Below, piece by piece: positions 6,334 through 6,337 of a stretch of 6,337 nucleotides of DNA. A program made the position numbers and the translations under genes. Within the stretch, counting starts at the first letter, position 1; each line of letters starts with the position of its first letter. The notes beneath the pieces are model-generated. The model saw only the letters and a program-made list of their open reading frames with translations, was not told the DNA's origin and ran no database searches. The DNA lies in the NCBI GenBank assembly GCA_946887155.1, contig CAMPKM010000183.1, positions 1-6,337 on the forward strand, written 5' to 3'. The stretch is from an uncultured Gemmatimonadota bacterium. GTDB taxonomy: Bacteria; Gemmatimonadota; Gemmatimonadetes; Gemmatimonadales; Gemmatimonadaceae.

Positions 6334-6337
6334 ACTC

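Noticed and set aside
6245..6337. CIRCE operator in front of hrcA
   Set aside because: I looked for TTAGCACTC and GAGTGCTAA and for weak versions with 9-nt spacing on both strands. Only GAGTC direct repeats occur; these do not form the CIRCE dyad.
1..6337. CRISPR arrays, tRNA or rRNA genes, insertion sequences, riboswitches or intrinsic terminators
   Set aside because: No regularly spaced repeats, tRNA-like clover leaf, transposase, terminal inverted repeats or stem plus T-run was seen. Genes fill nearly the entire window.

Overview
The window looks like a stretch of GC-rich bacterial chromosome carrying one tightly packed operon, all transcribed on the minus strand (right to left). The order is hrcA, dnaJ, prmA, rsmE, a HIT-family hydrolase gene, then mutS2. 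Five genes are complete; mutS2 runs off the left edge before its stop codon. Strong GC bias, GTG starts, weak or absent Shine-Dalgarno sequences and this gene order suggest a non-model, environmental GC-rich lineage. Gemmatimonadota is my best guess, from the general look of the proteins and gene order, and no marker gene in the window confirms it.

Layout in transcription order. Positions 6245-6337 are a 93-nt non-coding leader holding a plausible sigma70-type promoter, two short inverted repeats and a GC-rich hairpin at the window edge. hrcA (6244-5201) encodes the heat-shock repressor. dnaJ (5192-4047) encodes a full-length type I J-protein with a complete zinc domain. prmA (4050-3229) encodes the ribosomal protein L11 methyltransferase. 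rsmE (3256-2498) encodes the 16S rRNA m3U1498 methyltransferase. The HIT gene (2508-2167) encodes a small histidine-triad nucleotide hydrolase. mutS2 (2127 to beyond 1) encodes a MutS-like ATPase; its C-terminal Smr nuclease domain would lie outside the window. Junctions are an 8-nt gap, overlaps of 4, 28 and 11 nt, then a 39-nt gap, so one polycistronic message with translational coupling is likely. No gene-free stretch longer than 93 nt exists.

The genes link chaperone control (HrcA, DnaJ) with ribosome modification (PrmA, RsmE) and DNA or ribosome quality control (MutS2). grpE and dnaK, often found with hrcA and dnaJ, are not between them here, and I see no CIRCE operator in the visible leader.

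I found no novel defence, mobile or metabolic system; the gene content is housekeeping. The least expected signal is at DNA level. The only three in-frame TTA leucine codons in the six genes all sit in copies of one 14-nt word, GTCKCGTTAGGYSC, in three unrelated genes, on the same strand and in the same reading frame.
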